From the NCBI GenBank assembly GCA_036261615.1, contig DATAKK010000094.1, positions 1-64,000 of the forward strand: 64,000 nt of DNA, given 5' to 3'. Below are positions 7,917-15,601 of this stretch, in pieces. A program made the translations under genes and the position numbers. The stretch's first letter is position 1; each line of letters starts with the position of its first letter. This DNA comes from JAJYQH01 sp036261615 (GTDB taxonomy: Bacteria > Actinomycetota > Actinomycetes > Propionibacteriales > Propionibacteriaceae). The notes beneath the pieces were generated by a model that did not search any database, was not told where the DNA came from, and saw nothing but the letters and a program-made list of their open reading frames with translations.

Positions 7917-8191
7917 TGGGACTGCTCCGCGAGGTGCTGCTTCTGCCGCTCGCCCCGGTGCGCGGGGTGGTCTGGGTCGCCGAGCAGGTGCGTGACGAGG
8001 CGGAGCGGCAGTGGTCCGACCCGGCGGTCATCCAGGCCGAGTTGGCCGAGATCGACGCGATGCGAGAGATGGGCACGATCGACGACGCGGAAGCGGACGC
8101 GAGGGAGGAGGAGCTGGTGCAGCGACTGCTCTCGGCGTCGGCCCAGCAGGACCAGAGTCTCGAGGTGTGGGAGGAGGGATCCGATGGCTGA
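7916..8191 (+). CDS. gvpG: Gas vesicle protein GvpG
   Basis: A 91-residue protein. It opens with a hydrophobic LLREVLLLPLAPVRGVVWVAEQ segment, followed by a charged helical region with DEAERQW and ELAEIDAMREMG, the GvpG pattern. GvpG is a small, helical, essential assembly accessory protein in several gas-vesicle systems. The ATG overlaps the stop of gvpF by one base, and its 3' end overlaps the next start, indicating one operon. Confidence 0.9.
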   Translation: MGLLREVLLLPLAPVRGVVWVAEQVRDEAERQWSDPAVIQAELAEIDAMREMGTIDDAEADAREEELVQRLLSASAQQDQSLEVWEEGSDG

Positions 8192-8447
8192 GAAGCTCAC
8201 GGTGCGACGGGTCGGGGAACAGGCCCTGGCCGAGGTGGCCGACCTCGTCGGATGTCCCGCCGAGGGAGTGACCGGTATCCGGGGCACCGACGACGGGTGG
8301 ATCGTCACCATCGAGGTGCTCGAGGTCGGACGCGTCCCCGAAACGACCGACGTGCTCGCCAGCTACGAGGTGACCGTCGACCGCGACGGCGACGTCACCG
8401 AGTTCCACCGGGTGCGGCGCTACCTCCGCGGACAGGTCGACGACTGA
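8184..8447 (+). CDS. gvpO: Gas vesicle protein GvpO
   Basis: An 87-residue protein matching the GvpO family: LVGCPAEGVTGI, DDGWIVTIEVLEVGRVPETTDVLASYEV and a closing RVRRYLRG motif. GvpO is required for normal gas-vesicle formation in haloarchaea and is conserved in actinobacterial clusters; its exact function is unclear. The ATG lies inside the end of gvpG (8-base overlap) behind GGAGGGATCC. In streptomycetes gvpO usually leads the cluster, so its place after gvpG is a rearrangement. Confidence 0.9.
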   Translation: MAEKLTVRRVGEQALAEVADLVGCPAEGVTGIRGTDDGWIVTIEVLEVGRVPETTDVLASYEVTVDRDGDVTEFHRVRRYLRGQVDD

Positions 8448-8842
8448 TGAGCGACAACACCCCCGAGCAGTACCGCTCGGGCTCACCTCCGCCCCGGCGC
8501 GACGGCCCCACCTTCGTGGGGACCGGCCGCAAGGGGCAGGAGACCCTCGCCGACATCCTCGAGCGCGTGCTCGACAAGGGCATCGTCGTCGTCGGCGACA
8601 TCCAGGTGCGCCTGCTCGACATCGAGTTGCTCACGATCAAGATCCGGCTCATGGTCGCCTCGGTCGAGCGCGCCAAGGAGATGGGCATCAACTGGTGGGA
8701 GGGCGACCCGTTCGTCAGCCACCAGGCCGACGGTCCTGACCGGGCGGAGCTGCAGAACCGGGTCGGAGAACTCGAAGAGCGGCTCGCCCGCATCGAGGGC
8801 CGGGAGAACGGCGAGGTGTCCGGGACGGAGCGGCGCGCGTGA
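8447..8842 (+). CDS. gvpJ: GvpA-like minor shell protein GvpJ
   Basis: A 131-residue GvpA-superfamily protein. The core ETLADILERVLDKGIVVVGD, IQVRLLDIELLTIKIRLMVASV and the following KEMGINWWEGDPF mark the GvpJ/A2-type branch rather than the major shell protein. A coiled-coil-like ELQNRVGELEERLARIEGRE follows. GvpJ proteins are minor components thought to nucleate the conical tips. The ATG overlaps the gvpO stop by one base; I set the start there because the open frame extends upstream into gvpO. The next gene overlaps its end by 4 bases (GTGA). Confidence 0.88.
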   Translation: MSDNTPEQYRSGSPPPRRDGPTFVGTGRKGQETLADILERVLDKGIVVVGDIQVRLLDIELLTIKIRLMVASVERAKEMGINWWEGDPFVSHQADGPDRAELQNRVGELEERLARIEGRENGEVSGTERRA

Positions 8843-9627
8843 CCGGCACCCCCCTCCAGCAGGTCGTCCACGCGTACGGCGTCGTGTCGGCGGACTTCCG
8901 CGCGCCCCTGCCGACCGGGCTGGGCGACGCCGCCGTCGAGGTGGTCACGTTGGCCGGTCTCGGCGTCCTGGTGAGCCGCCTGGACGCCGGCAGCTTCGGC
9001 GAAGCGGTGTGGCAGTTGCACGGCACCGACCCCGCGTGGGTGGAGCCGGTGGCCGAGCAGCACCACCGGGTGCTGCAGGCCGCCGTCGAGCAGGGCGACG
9101 TGCTGCCGCTGCGGCTGCCCGGCATCTACGCCGACACGAACGCGGTCGAGGCGGTGCTCGACGGGCAGTTGGACGTGCTGCGCGTCGCCTTCGCCAGGGT
9201 GCGGGGACGGGTCGAGCTGGGCGCGAAGGCGTTCGCGCTCGCGGAGCCCGAGCAGCCCGAGGCCGAGCGTCCCGCGTCCGGCCGTGACTACCTGCTGGGC
9301 CGCGCGGCCGCCGGTGCCCGCCGGGAACAGGCCCGCGACCGGGCCAACGCGGCCGTCGCCGCCGCCCACGAGCGGATCTCGGCGCTGGCGGCGTCCGCCG
9401 TCACCAATCCGCCGCAGGACACCGCGCTGTCCGGCCGGCGCGAGCCGATGCTGCTCAACGCCGCCTACCTCGTGCCGCGGGCGAGCCTCGACGACGTCGT
9501 CGAGCTCGTCGAGACGCTGGGAGCCGACCTGGTCGCCGACGGGGTGGCCCTCGAGGTGTCCGGGCCGTGGCCGCCGTACAACTTCGTCGCCGAGGCCGAG
9601 ATCACCGCCGCCGGAGCCGACCTGTGA
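8839..9627 (+). CDS. gvpL: Gas vesicle protein GvpL (second GvpL/GvpF family member)
   Basis: A 262-residue GvpL/F protein with VVHAYGVV near the N-terminus, DVLPLRLPGIYAD in the centre, a long helical stretch rich in Ala and Arg, and VSGPWPPYNFV at the C-terminus. The GTG start overlaps the stop of the upstream gene by 4 bases. It probably acts with the other F/L proteins as a shell-assembly chaperone. It is slightly longer than the first paralogue because of extra acidic residues (EPEQPEAERPASG). Confidence 0.88.
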   Translation: MTGTPLQQVVHAYGVVSADFRAPLPTGLGDAAVEVVTLAGLGVLVSRLDAGSFGEAVWQLHGTDPAWVEPVAEQHHRVLQAAVEQGDVLPLRLPGIYADTNAVEAVLDGQLDVLRVAFARVRGRVELGAKAFALAEPEQPEAERPASGRDYLLGRAAAGARREQARDRANAAVAAAHERISALAASAVTNPPQDTALSGRREPMLLNAAYLVPRASLDDVVELVETLGADLVADGVALEVSGPWPPYNFVAEAEITAAGADL

Positions 9628-9839
9628 GCATCGACTACGTCGGCAACCAGGACGACATCGCCCTCGTCGACCTCATCGACCGGCTCATCGACGGGGGGGT
9701 CGTCCTCACCGGCGACATCCTGCTGTCGGTCGCCGACGTCGACCTCGTCTACCTCGGGGTGCGGCTCGTGCTCGCCCCGGCGCACAAGGTGCACGTGCCC
9801 TCGCTCGGGCTCGACCCGCCGCCGCGGAGCGAGGGCTGA
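9624..9839 (+). CDS. gvpS: Short GvpA-like protein GvpS
   Basis: A 71-residue GvpA-superfamily protein, the shortest of the three in this cluster. ALVDLIDRLIDGGVVLTGDI and LLSVADVDLVYLGVRLVLAP match the GvpS/J-type minor shell branch. It starts at GTG 9624, overlapping the previous gene by 4 bases. Position between two F/L genes and before gvpK matches gvpS of streptomycetes. It is probably a minor structural or nucleating subunit; this rests on family and order only. Confidence 0.82.
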   Translation: MSIDYVGNQDDIALVDLIDRLIDGGVVLTGDILLSVADVDLVYLGVRLVLAPAHKVHVPSLGLDPPPRSEG

Positions 9840-9842
9840 CCG

Positions 9843-10475
9843 ATGCTGCTCGCCTACGCCGTCGTCGCCTCGGCGGCCCACCGCGACCCTGACCGCCTCC
9901 CGCCCGGGCTGAGGCTGCTGGACGGCGGCGCGGTGGGCGTCGTCTACGAGGAGCTGCACGGGCCGCCGGGCACGAGCGCCGAGGACCTCCTCCGATTCGG
10001 TGAGGTGGTCCGCCGCCTCGCCGGGGACGCCGCCATCCTCCCCGTCCGCTACGGCACGGTCACCGAATCCCTCGAGGAGCTGCGGACCCTGCTCGCCGCG
10101 CGCGGGGAGGAGTGGGAGGAGCGACTGGGCCGGGTCGCGGGCTGCGTCGAGCTGGTCGCGCACCTGCCGGCGTCCGGGCTCACCCCACCCGCGGACGCCG
10201 GCGGCTCCGGCACGGAGTACCTCATGACCCGGGTGCGCCGTGGCCGCCAGGTGGCGTCCTTGGTCGAGGGGGTGTCGCTGGCCGTGGCAGACGTCACAAG
10301 GGCCGTACGGTCGCTGCCGGCCGCCGACGAGGTTCGGATCGCCTTCCTCGTGGAGGAGCACCGAGTCGAGGGCCTCCTGCCCGCCCTTCAGGGCTGGGCC
10401 GACCGGTCGGGGCTCACGCCCGTGCGGGTGAGCGGCCCGTGGCCCCCGTTCAGTTTCGCCGAGGAGGAGTCGTGA
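9843..10475 (+). CDS. Third GvpL/GvpF family gas vesicle protein
   Basis: A 210-residue GvpL/F family protein. It opens LLAYAVVASAA, has AILPVRYGTVTES in the centre, ends with VSGPWPPFSFAEEE, and contains the RRGRQVASLVEG region common to the family. It is the shortest of the three F/L paralogues. It starts 3 bases after gvpS and overlaps gvpK by 4 bases. Whether it should be called L or F cannot be decided from sequence alone. Confidence 0.85.
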   Translation: MLLAYAVVASAAHRDPDRLPPGLRLLDGGAVGVVYEELHGPPGTSAEDLLRFGEVVRRLAGDAAILPVRYGTVTESLEELRTLLAARGEEWEERLGRVAGCVELVAHLPASGLTPPADAGGSGTEYLMTRVRRGRQVASLVEGVSLAVADVTRAVRSLPAADEVRIAFLVEEHRVEGLLPALQGWADRSGLTPVRVSGPWPPFSFAEEES

Positions 10476-10807
10476 GCGAGAGCCCTGACAACGAGGTGTG
10501 GCCCCTCACCGAAGGGGGCCACCACATCGATGCGCCCGGACTGTCCCGCCGGGTCGCGGCCGACCCGGAGAACGTCGAGAAGGGCCTGGCCCAGCTGGTG
10601 CTGACGATCGTCGAGCTGCTGCGCCAGCTCATGGAGAAGCAGGCGATCCGCCGGGTCGAGGCGGGCGGCCTGTCCGACGACGACATCGAGCGACTCGGGT
10701 CGACGCTCATGCTGCTGGACGCCCGCATGCAGGAGTTGCGCGAGCACTTCGGGCTCACGGCCGACGACCTCAACCTCGACCTCGGGCCCCTGGGCCGGCT
10801 GCTCTAG
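10472..10807 (+). CDS. gvpK: Gas vesicle protein GvpK
   Basis: A 111-residue protein with the GvpK core RVAADPENVEKGLAQLVLTI and VELLRQLMEKQAIRRVEAG, then ERLGSTLMLLDARMQELREHFGL. GvpK is a small conserved assembly protein, required in several systems, and typically the last gene of actinobacterial clusters, as here. The GTG at 10472 follows GAGGAGG and overlaps the previous stop. A perfect palindrome 17 bases downstream probably ends the operon. Confidence 0.92.
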   Translation: MSESPDNEVWPLTEGGHHIDAPGLSRRVAADPENVEKGLAQLVLTIVELLRQLMEKQAIRRVEAGGLSDDDIERLGSTLMLLDARMQELREHFGLTADDLNLDLGPLGRLL

Positions 10808-10823
10808 CCACGCACGACGCGAA

Positions 10824-10867
10824 CAGTTCGACGTTGACCACCGATGTCGGTGGTCAACGTCGAACTG
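10824..10867. terminator. Perfect 21-bp palindrome between convergent genes
   Basis: Arms 10824-10844 and 10847-10867 are exact reverse complements separated by only TG. The element lies between the stop of gvpK (10807) and the stop of the convergent phosphatase gene (10907). It could act as a bidirectional terminator without a T-run, or as a protein-binding or cruciform site. Confidence 0.75.
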
Positions 10868-10906
10868 ATGAGCGGCAGTGCTCCGTCCGCGTCCCCATGG
10901 CGGTCC

Positions 10907-12046
10907 TCAGTGGCCGGCGCCGGCCTGGAGGACGGTCGCGATCCGCTCCAGCTGAGCGGCGTCCACCGGGAACGGGTTGGGGCCGTCGGCGAGGGATGCG
11001 GAACCGGGGTGCTCGGGCGCGAACTCCGGCCACGCCCGCAACTCGGCGGCGCTCACCAGCACGTGCGGTGCGACGAAGGCGAGCTCGGCGTCCACGGCCG
11101 AGGAGATCTCGTCCGTGCCCGCCGCCTCGGCCCGGTGCAGCGGCTGTGAGTCGGACAGCCTGGTCTCGTTCACCATCGCGTACCCGAACAGGCCGGCGGC
11201 CTCGTCCGGGCCGGTCTGCCACAGGAGGAACAGGTCGTCGGGCCGGATGTCGTCGTCGTGCCGGCCGACCGGCAGGATCCAGGAATCGACGCCCGCCCGG
11301 TAGTCGGCGAGGCAGCTGGCCGCCCGGTCGGGGCTCATCCGGAACAGCCAGCAGGCCATCCCCCCCGGCTCGGTGCGCATCACCCCGGCCACCAGCCGCA
11401 GGTTCCGTGCCGCCAGCCGCACCGACTCGTCCTGCCGGATCGAGCGGATGACCTGCTCGGGGTCGATGCCCTGCTCGTCGCGCCAGTGGGCGAGGGCGTC
11501 GACGTCGTCGCGAGTGGCACCCTCGGCCGTGCCGGCGCGGCGGTGGTGCCAGGCAAGGGCGTCGTCGGCGTAGTCGACGACGGCCCACGGCCAGGCCGCG
11601 CGGATCGCGTCCAGCGAGTCCCGGACGCCGCGACCGGTGTGCAGCAGGTAGGCGAACACGAGCGAGGGGCTGCGGTTGACGCCCATGTGGCAGTGCACGA
11701 GCGCGCGCGTCCCCGGGCGGGCGAGGGCGTCGTCCAGCCAGCTCGTGGCCTCGTCGAACCAGCTGTCGGGCAGGGTCTCGCCGTTGTCGTCCACCCCGAG
11801 GTGCAGGTAGGCGATGCCCGGGGCGTGCCGCGCGACGTAGTCCTCGTCGGACCACTCGAGCCGGGTGTCGAGGATGTGGGTGACGCCGCGGTCGACCAGC
11901 TCGGCGAGCTGGGCGCGGGCCAGGTCGGGGTCGATCGAGTCGAGGTCGCCGCCGACGAGCAGCCGGTCGGTGACGAAGGCGGCCCGGGCCCGGGCGAGCC
12001 GCGCGTGGTCCTCCAGCCGCGCCCGGCCCTGAGGGGATTCCGTCAC
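10907..12046 (-). CDS. Dual-specificity-type protein phosphatase fused to an EVE/PUA-like domain
   Basis: A 379-residue protein. Residues about 20-175 form a dual-specificity phosphatase domain. It has the active-site loop HCHMGVNRS (HCx5R) near residues 117-125, a preceding LHLGVDDN aspartate loop and a following YADDALAWHHRR segment. After a helical linker, residues about 230-300 (ACWLFRMSPDRAASC, SWILPVGRHDDDIRPDDLFLLWQTG, GLFGYAMV) resemble an EVE/PUA-like fold. The C-terminus is unassigned. The GTG start has AGGAGG upstream. It lies 28 bases downstream of the tocopherol-cyclase-like gene on the same strand, so the two are probably co-transcribed. Substrates are unknown. Confidence 0.72.
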   Translation of the reverse strand: MTESPQGRARLEDHARLARARAAFVTDRLLVGGDLDSIDPDLARAQLAELVDRGVTHILDTRLEWSDEDYVARHAPGIAYLHLGVDDNGETLPDSWFDEATSWLDDALARPGTRALVHCHMGVNRSPSLVFAYLLHTGRGVRDSLDAIRAAWPWAVVDYADDALAWHHRRAGTAEGATRDDVDALAHWRDEQGIDPEQVIRSIRQDESVRLAARNLRLVAGVMRTEPGGMACWLFRMSPDRAASCLADYRAGVDSWILPVGRHDDDIRPDDLFLLWQTGPDEAAGLFGYAMVNETRLSDSQPLHRAEAAGTDEISSAVDAELAFVAPHVLVSAAELRAWPEFAPEHPGSASLADGPNPFPVDAAQLERIATVLQAGAGH

Positions 12047-12074
12047 TGCTGCCTCCTGTGCCCCTGGCTCCGTC

Positions 12075-13109
12075 TCATGGCCGCACCGACGCGGGCCGGG
12101 CGTCGACGGCGTCCGGTGGCGCGCCGCGGCGGTGCAGTTCGTCGGCGGCCCGCTCGATCCCGCCGTGTTCGAGTCCCGCGAGGGTCGAGCGGCCCGACCA
12201 GCGCACCCGCCCCCGTCGGCGGACCTCGACGTCCAGTGTCCCTCCCAGGTGTTCGAGGGCCCCGGCGACGTTGCGGCGCTCTCGCGGCAGCGGCACGGGC
12301 AGGACGTGGGCGGCGTCCGCCGGCGACTCGCCGTGGATGTCGACCGACCAGGGTCCGCCGCGGCCGCGCAGGGTCCACCGGCCGTCGGTCACCCGCGCGT
12401 GCACCGGGGAGGTGCCGGGGTTGCCGAGCCGGATGAGCGTGCCGTCGGGCAGGAGGACGACGAGCGCGGTCACCTCGAGCCGCAACCCACCGGCGCTGAC
12501 GACGCCGCCGGCGAAGGCGACGCAGGCACCCGGCTCGGCGAACCCGTGCGCCTGCCCCCACCACCAGGCCTCGGGGAAGCCGCCGGCGCCCCAGTTCTTC
12601 TCGGCGTAGACGTCGGCCCCGGTGAGGTCCCAGACCTGGTCGCCGAGGGTGGCGGTGCCCTCGGCCCGGCCGCCCAGCAGCCAGGGGTGCCAGTACTGGT
12701 TGAGCGCCGGCACCGCCTGGAAGAAGCTCGACCCACCGAGTGAGCGCCGCGGCCACGGCCGGTGACCGGTGATGCGGACGTCCAACCGGGCGTCGGGCGC
12801 GAGGTCGACCCGCACGTGCTCGGGGACGCCGCGGAAGGCCCGCCCGGCGTGGGCCCCGAGGGCCGAGGGGTCCGCCCACGCGGCCGGGTGAGTGGCCGTG
12901 CGCAGGAAGCCCCCGCGGAGCCCCGCGAGCCCCAGGGTGGCCCAGCTGCCGTCGTCCGCCCGATTCACCCCGTTGAGCGCGACGACGACCTGGCCGGTCC
13001 CCGGCTGGGTGAATCGCCAGAAGTAGCCCTCCATCCGGACGCCGGTGTGCGCGCGCAGCGGGTCGCCGAACGGCAGGTCGGCCCCCGTGGCGCGGTAGCG
13101 GCGGAGCAT
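12075..13109 (-). CDS. Tocopherol cyclase-family protein
   Basis: A 344-residue protein resembling the tocopherol cyclase family. It has an early MEGYFWRFTQPGTGQVVV segment, the FFQAVPALNQYWHPWLLGG block and YAEKNWGAGGFPEAWWWGQA, the most conserved motif of the family. Plant and cyanobacterial members close the chromanol ring of vitamin E. Bacterial homologues without the rest of that pathway have unknown substrates and belong to a lipocalin-like/AttH superfamily. No tocopherol pathway gene is nearby, so true tocopherol synthesis is not supported here. The downstream phosphatase gene is probably in the same transcript. The ATG is followed by an ordinary soluble N-terminus; no signal peptide is seen. 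Confidence 0.75.
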   Translation of the reverse strand: MLRRYRATGADLPFGDPLRAHTGVRMEGYFWRFTQPGTGQVVVALNGVNRADDGSWATLGLAGLRGGFLRTATHPAAWADPSALGAHAGRAFRGVPEHVRVDLAPDARLDVRITGHRPWPRRSLGGSSFFQAVPALNQYWHPWLLGGRAEGTATLGDQVWDLTGADVYAEKNWGAGGFPEAWWWGQAHGFAEPGACVAFAGGVVSAGGLRLEVTALVVLLPDGTLIRLGNPGTSPVHARVTDGRWTLRGRGGPWSVDIHGESPADAAHVLPVPLPRERRNVAGALEHLGGTLDVEVRRRGRVRWSGRSTLAGLEHGGIERAADELHRRGAPPDAVDARPASVRP

Positions 13110-13253
13110 TTCCCCACCCTAGGTGGGCTCCCCGGCGTCCGGAACCCTCCCGATCGGCAGGCGACCGGGGCCCGGGGGGCCATGGTGGCCGGGACCCCGG
13201 CCGATCGCCCGCGGATCGGGAGGCCCGCGGCTGCGACCGGCCCCAGCACCGCC

Positions 13254-14945
13254 TCAGAAGCGGCCCGGACGCCGCCGGCGTCCGGTGAACACCGCCCACA
13301 GCAACGGGACGACCGAGCCGATCATCAGCCAGTGCCCCAGGGTGGGCTCGGACGCCGTGACCAGCGCCCCGGCGACGAGCAGGGCCGCGAACGCGAGGAT
13401 CCCGGTGATCCGGTTGAGCGCCCGCTCGAGCCGGCGGACGTGCAGGTTGAGCAGCGGCGTCTGGGCGGTGAGCTCGCCGCGCTCGGCCATCGTGAGGACG
13501 CGGTCCGCGCGGCCGGGGAGGGCCAGCGCCACCCGGGCGAGCTTGACCGCCTCCGTGCGGATCATCGTCGCAGTGGAGCCGCCCTCCTCGCCGACCAGCT
13601 TCGCGGCGTAGGGAGTGATGGTGCTCCAGATGTTGAAGTCGGGGTCGAGCCCGGTGCACATCCCGGAGAGCATCCCGATGCAGCGCCCCAGCAGCAGCAG
13701 GTTCTCGGGGAGCTGGAACGGCAGGTCGATCATGAGGTCGCGGAACTGCAGCCCGAACCGCATCATCTCGGCCGGGTCGACGCTGCGCAGCTGGTCCATG
13801 CTCATGCCGCCGAACCGGTCGAACACCTGGGTGGTCGCCCGCTCGATGAGCTTGAGATCGGCCCCCGGCAGCAGCACGTCGAGCACCTTCATGCTCGCGA
13901 CCAGCCGGGGCCCGTCCTGGGTGCCGACCGCGACGAGGGCCTCGCGCAGACCGTCCCGCAGCTTGTCGGGGACGCGTCCGACCATGCCGAAGTCGATGAA
14001 GGTGAGGCCCCAGGCCGGGGCGCCGGGCGCGGCGTCCGGGTGCGGGGTGACGAACAGGTTGCCGGGGTGCGGGTCGGCGTGGAAGAAGGCGTCGGTGAAG
14101 ATCTGCTGGAGGTAGGTGTCGGCGAGCACCTTCGCCACCTCGCCCCGGTCGATGCCCGCGGCCGTGATGCCCGCGTGGTCGCCGATCTTGATCGCGCTGA
14201 CGTCCTCGAGGGTGAGCACCCGCCGTGCTGTGAGCTCCCACACGACGCGCGGCACCCCGATCCGGGGGTCGTCGGCGAAGTTCTCCGCGAAGGTCTCGGC
14301 GTTGGACGCCTCGGCGAGGTAGTCGACCTCCTGGAGGGTCGTGGCGGCGAACTCCTCGACGAGCGCAGGCACGTCGGCGCGGTCGGCGACCGGCCGGTAG
14401 TGGGTGAGCCACCGTCCCACCCGGCGCAGGGCGGCGAGGTCGACCTCGATCACCTGCTGGATGTGCGGTCGCTGCACCTTGACCACGACGTCGGCGAAGC
14501 CGAGCTCGGCGGCGTCCGGGTCGCGGAGCCGGGCTCGATGCGCCTGCCCGAGGGACGCCGCGGCGAGCGGCTCGGTGTCGAACCAGGCGAAGTGCTCCTC
14601 CAGGGGCAGGTCGAGCTCCGCGTGCGCCACGTCACGGATGGCGGCGAAGTCCTCCGGCGGCACCTCGTCCTGCAGCCCGGACAGTTCGGCGGTGATCTCG
14701 GGCGGCAGGACGTCGAGGCGGGCGGACAGGAACTGCCCGACCTTGATCATCAGGCCGCCCATCGAGATCGCGAGCGCGCGGAACCGGACGGCGGTACGCC
14801 GGTTGCGCGAGAGCCGGGTGCGGTCGGACAGCCGCCCGAGCCCGACCCGGCGCAGCACGATCTCCCACCAGATGAACCCCGCGGTCACCCGCGCGAAGAA
14901 GAACACGATCCGGCGGTAGCGGGCTCGCAGGGTCGACTGCTTCAT
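13254..14945 (-). CDS. AarF/ABC1/UbiB-family atypical kinase
   Basis: A 563-residue protein of the UbiB/ABC1 family. The diagnostic KxGQ motif is present as LMIKVGQFLSARLDVLPPEI (near residues 65-85), followed by the SLGQAHRA nucleotide-binding loop, DVVVKVQRP with the ATP-binding lysine, and a catalytic HADPHPGNLF with FIDFGMVG as metal-binding loop. Two C-terminal hydrophobic segments (ILAFAALLVAGALV, LMIGSVVPLLWAVF) anchor it in the membrane. Relatives support ubiquinone or other isoprenoid-lipid metabolism through ATPase/kinase-like activity; the actinobacterial substrate is unknown. The PadR regulator gene lies 33 bases upstream on the same strand, so it may control this gene. Confidence 0.92.
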   Translation of the reverse strand: MKQSTLRARYRRIVFFFARVTAGFIWWEIVLRRVGLGRLSDRTRLSRNRRTAVRFRALAISMGGLMIKVGQFLSARLDVLPPEITAELSGLQDEVPPEDFAAIRDVAHAELDLPLEEHFAWFDTEPLAAASLGQAHRARLRDPDAAELGFADVVVKVQRPHIQQVIEVDLAALRRVGRWLTHYRPVADRADVPALVEEFAATTLQEVDYLAEASNAETFAENFADDPRIGVPRVVWELTARRVLTLEDVSAIKIGDHAGITAAGIDRGEVAKVLADTYLQQIFTDAFFHADPHPGNLFVTPHPDAAPGAPAWGLTFIDFGMVGRVPDKLRDGLREALVAVGTQDGPRLVASMKVLDVLLPGADLKLIERATTQVFDRFGGMSMDQLRSVDPAEMMRFGLQFRDLMIDLPFQLPENLLLLGRCIGMLSGMCTGLDPDFNIWSTITPYAAKLVGEEGGSTATMIRTEAVKLARVALALPGRADRVLTMAERGELTAQTPLLNLHVRRLERALNRITGILAFAALLVAGALVTASEPTLGHWLMIGSVVPLLWAVFTGRRRRPGRF

Positions 14946-14978
14946 CCAGGCTCCGGGTGCTCGGGGACGCCGGTGCGC

Positions 14979-15515
14979 TCAGTCCTCGGCAAGGATGGCG
15001 TAGAGCTTCTTGCGGGCGGCGTCCAGCACCTCGGCGGCCGCGGACCGCTGCGCTGCGGAGCCGGTGCGCCCGACCTGGAGGACGGCGGGCATGAGGCGTC
15101 CGACGGCCTGGTGGAAGGCACCGGCGTCCGGGGCGGACGCGCCGACCTCCTCCCACGGAGCGGGCTTGCCGGCGGCCTCGCCCACCGCAGCCCGGCCGGC
15201 GTCGGTGAGGCTGTAGACCTTCTTGCCGTCGACCTGCTCCGAGCTGACGAGGTCTTCGTCGGCGAGCAGCTGCAGGGTGGGGTAGACCGAGCCGGCACTC
15301 GGCTTCCACACGCCCCCGCTGCGCTGCGCGAGCTCGTGGATGATCTGGTAACCGTGCATGGGCTGTTCCGCCAGCAGCCTCAGGACGGCGTCGCGGATGT
15401 CACCGCGACGGGCCCGCGGACCGGCAGGGGCGACGCCGGAGAGGCGGTCCATGAGGTCGGCGAGGGGCGGGAACCGGTGGCCCCACGGGCCGGACAGCGG
15501 ATCGGTGTGATGCAT
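14979..15515 (-). CDS. PadR-family transcriptional regulator
   Basis: A 178-residue protein. Residues about 35-115 are a PadR winged helix (RGDIRDAVLRLLAEQPMHGY, QIIHELAQRSGGVWKPSAGS, VYPTLQLLADEDLV and KVYSLTDAG). An Ala-rich C-terminal helical region for dimerisation follows. PadR regulators are usually autorepressors that release DNA on ligand binding. A near-palindromic site lies 18-35 bases upstream of the start. The downstream gene on the same strand is the UbiB-like kinase, the likely co-regulated target. Confidence 0.9.
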   Translation of the reverse strand: MHHTDPLSGPWGHRFPPLADLMDRLSGVAPAGPRARRGDIRDAVLRLLAEQPMHGYQIIHELAQRSGGVWKPSAGSVYPTLQLLADEDLVSSEQVDGKKVYSLTDAGRAAVGEAAGKPAPWEEVGASAPDAGAFHQAVGRLMPAVLQVGRTGSAAQRSAAAEVLDAARKKLYAILAED

Positions 15516-15533
15516 GATGCTCTCCTCGGGTGC

Positions 15534-15551
15534 GTCGCGACATATCGCGAC
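15534..15551. promoter_or_regulatory. Candidate PadR operator
   Basis: GTCGCGACATATCGCGAC is an 18-bp near-palindrome in which only the central positions break symmetry. It sits just upstream of the padR gene and of the convergent end of the SPFH gene. Position and symmetry suggest an autoregulatory site; binding is inferred. Confidence 0.5.
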
Positions 15552-15601
15552 CTGTCGTCAACGGTACGCGGTGGGGCAACCCCGGGCGGCGATCATCCAG
15601 G

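Noticed and set aside
12075..13109. Vitamin E biosynthesis
   Set aside because: No other tocopherol pathway gene is present, so only the family name is used.
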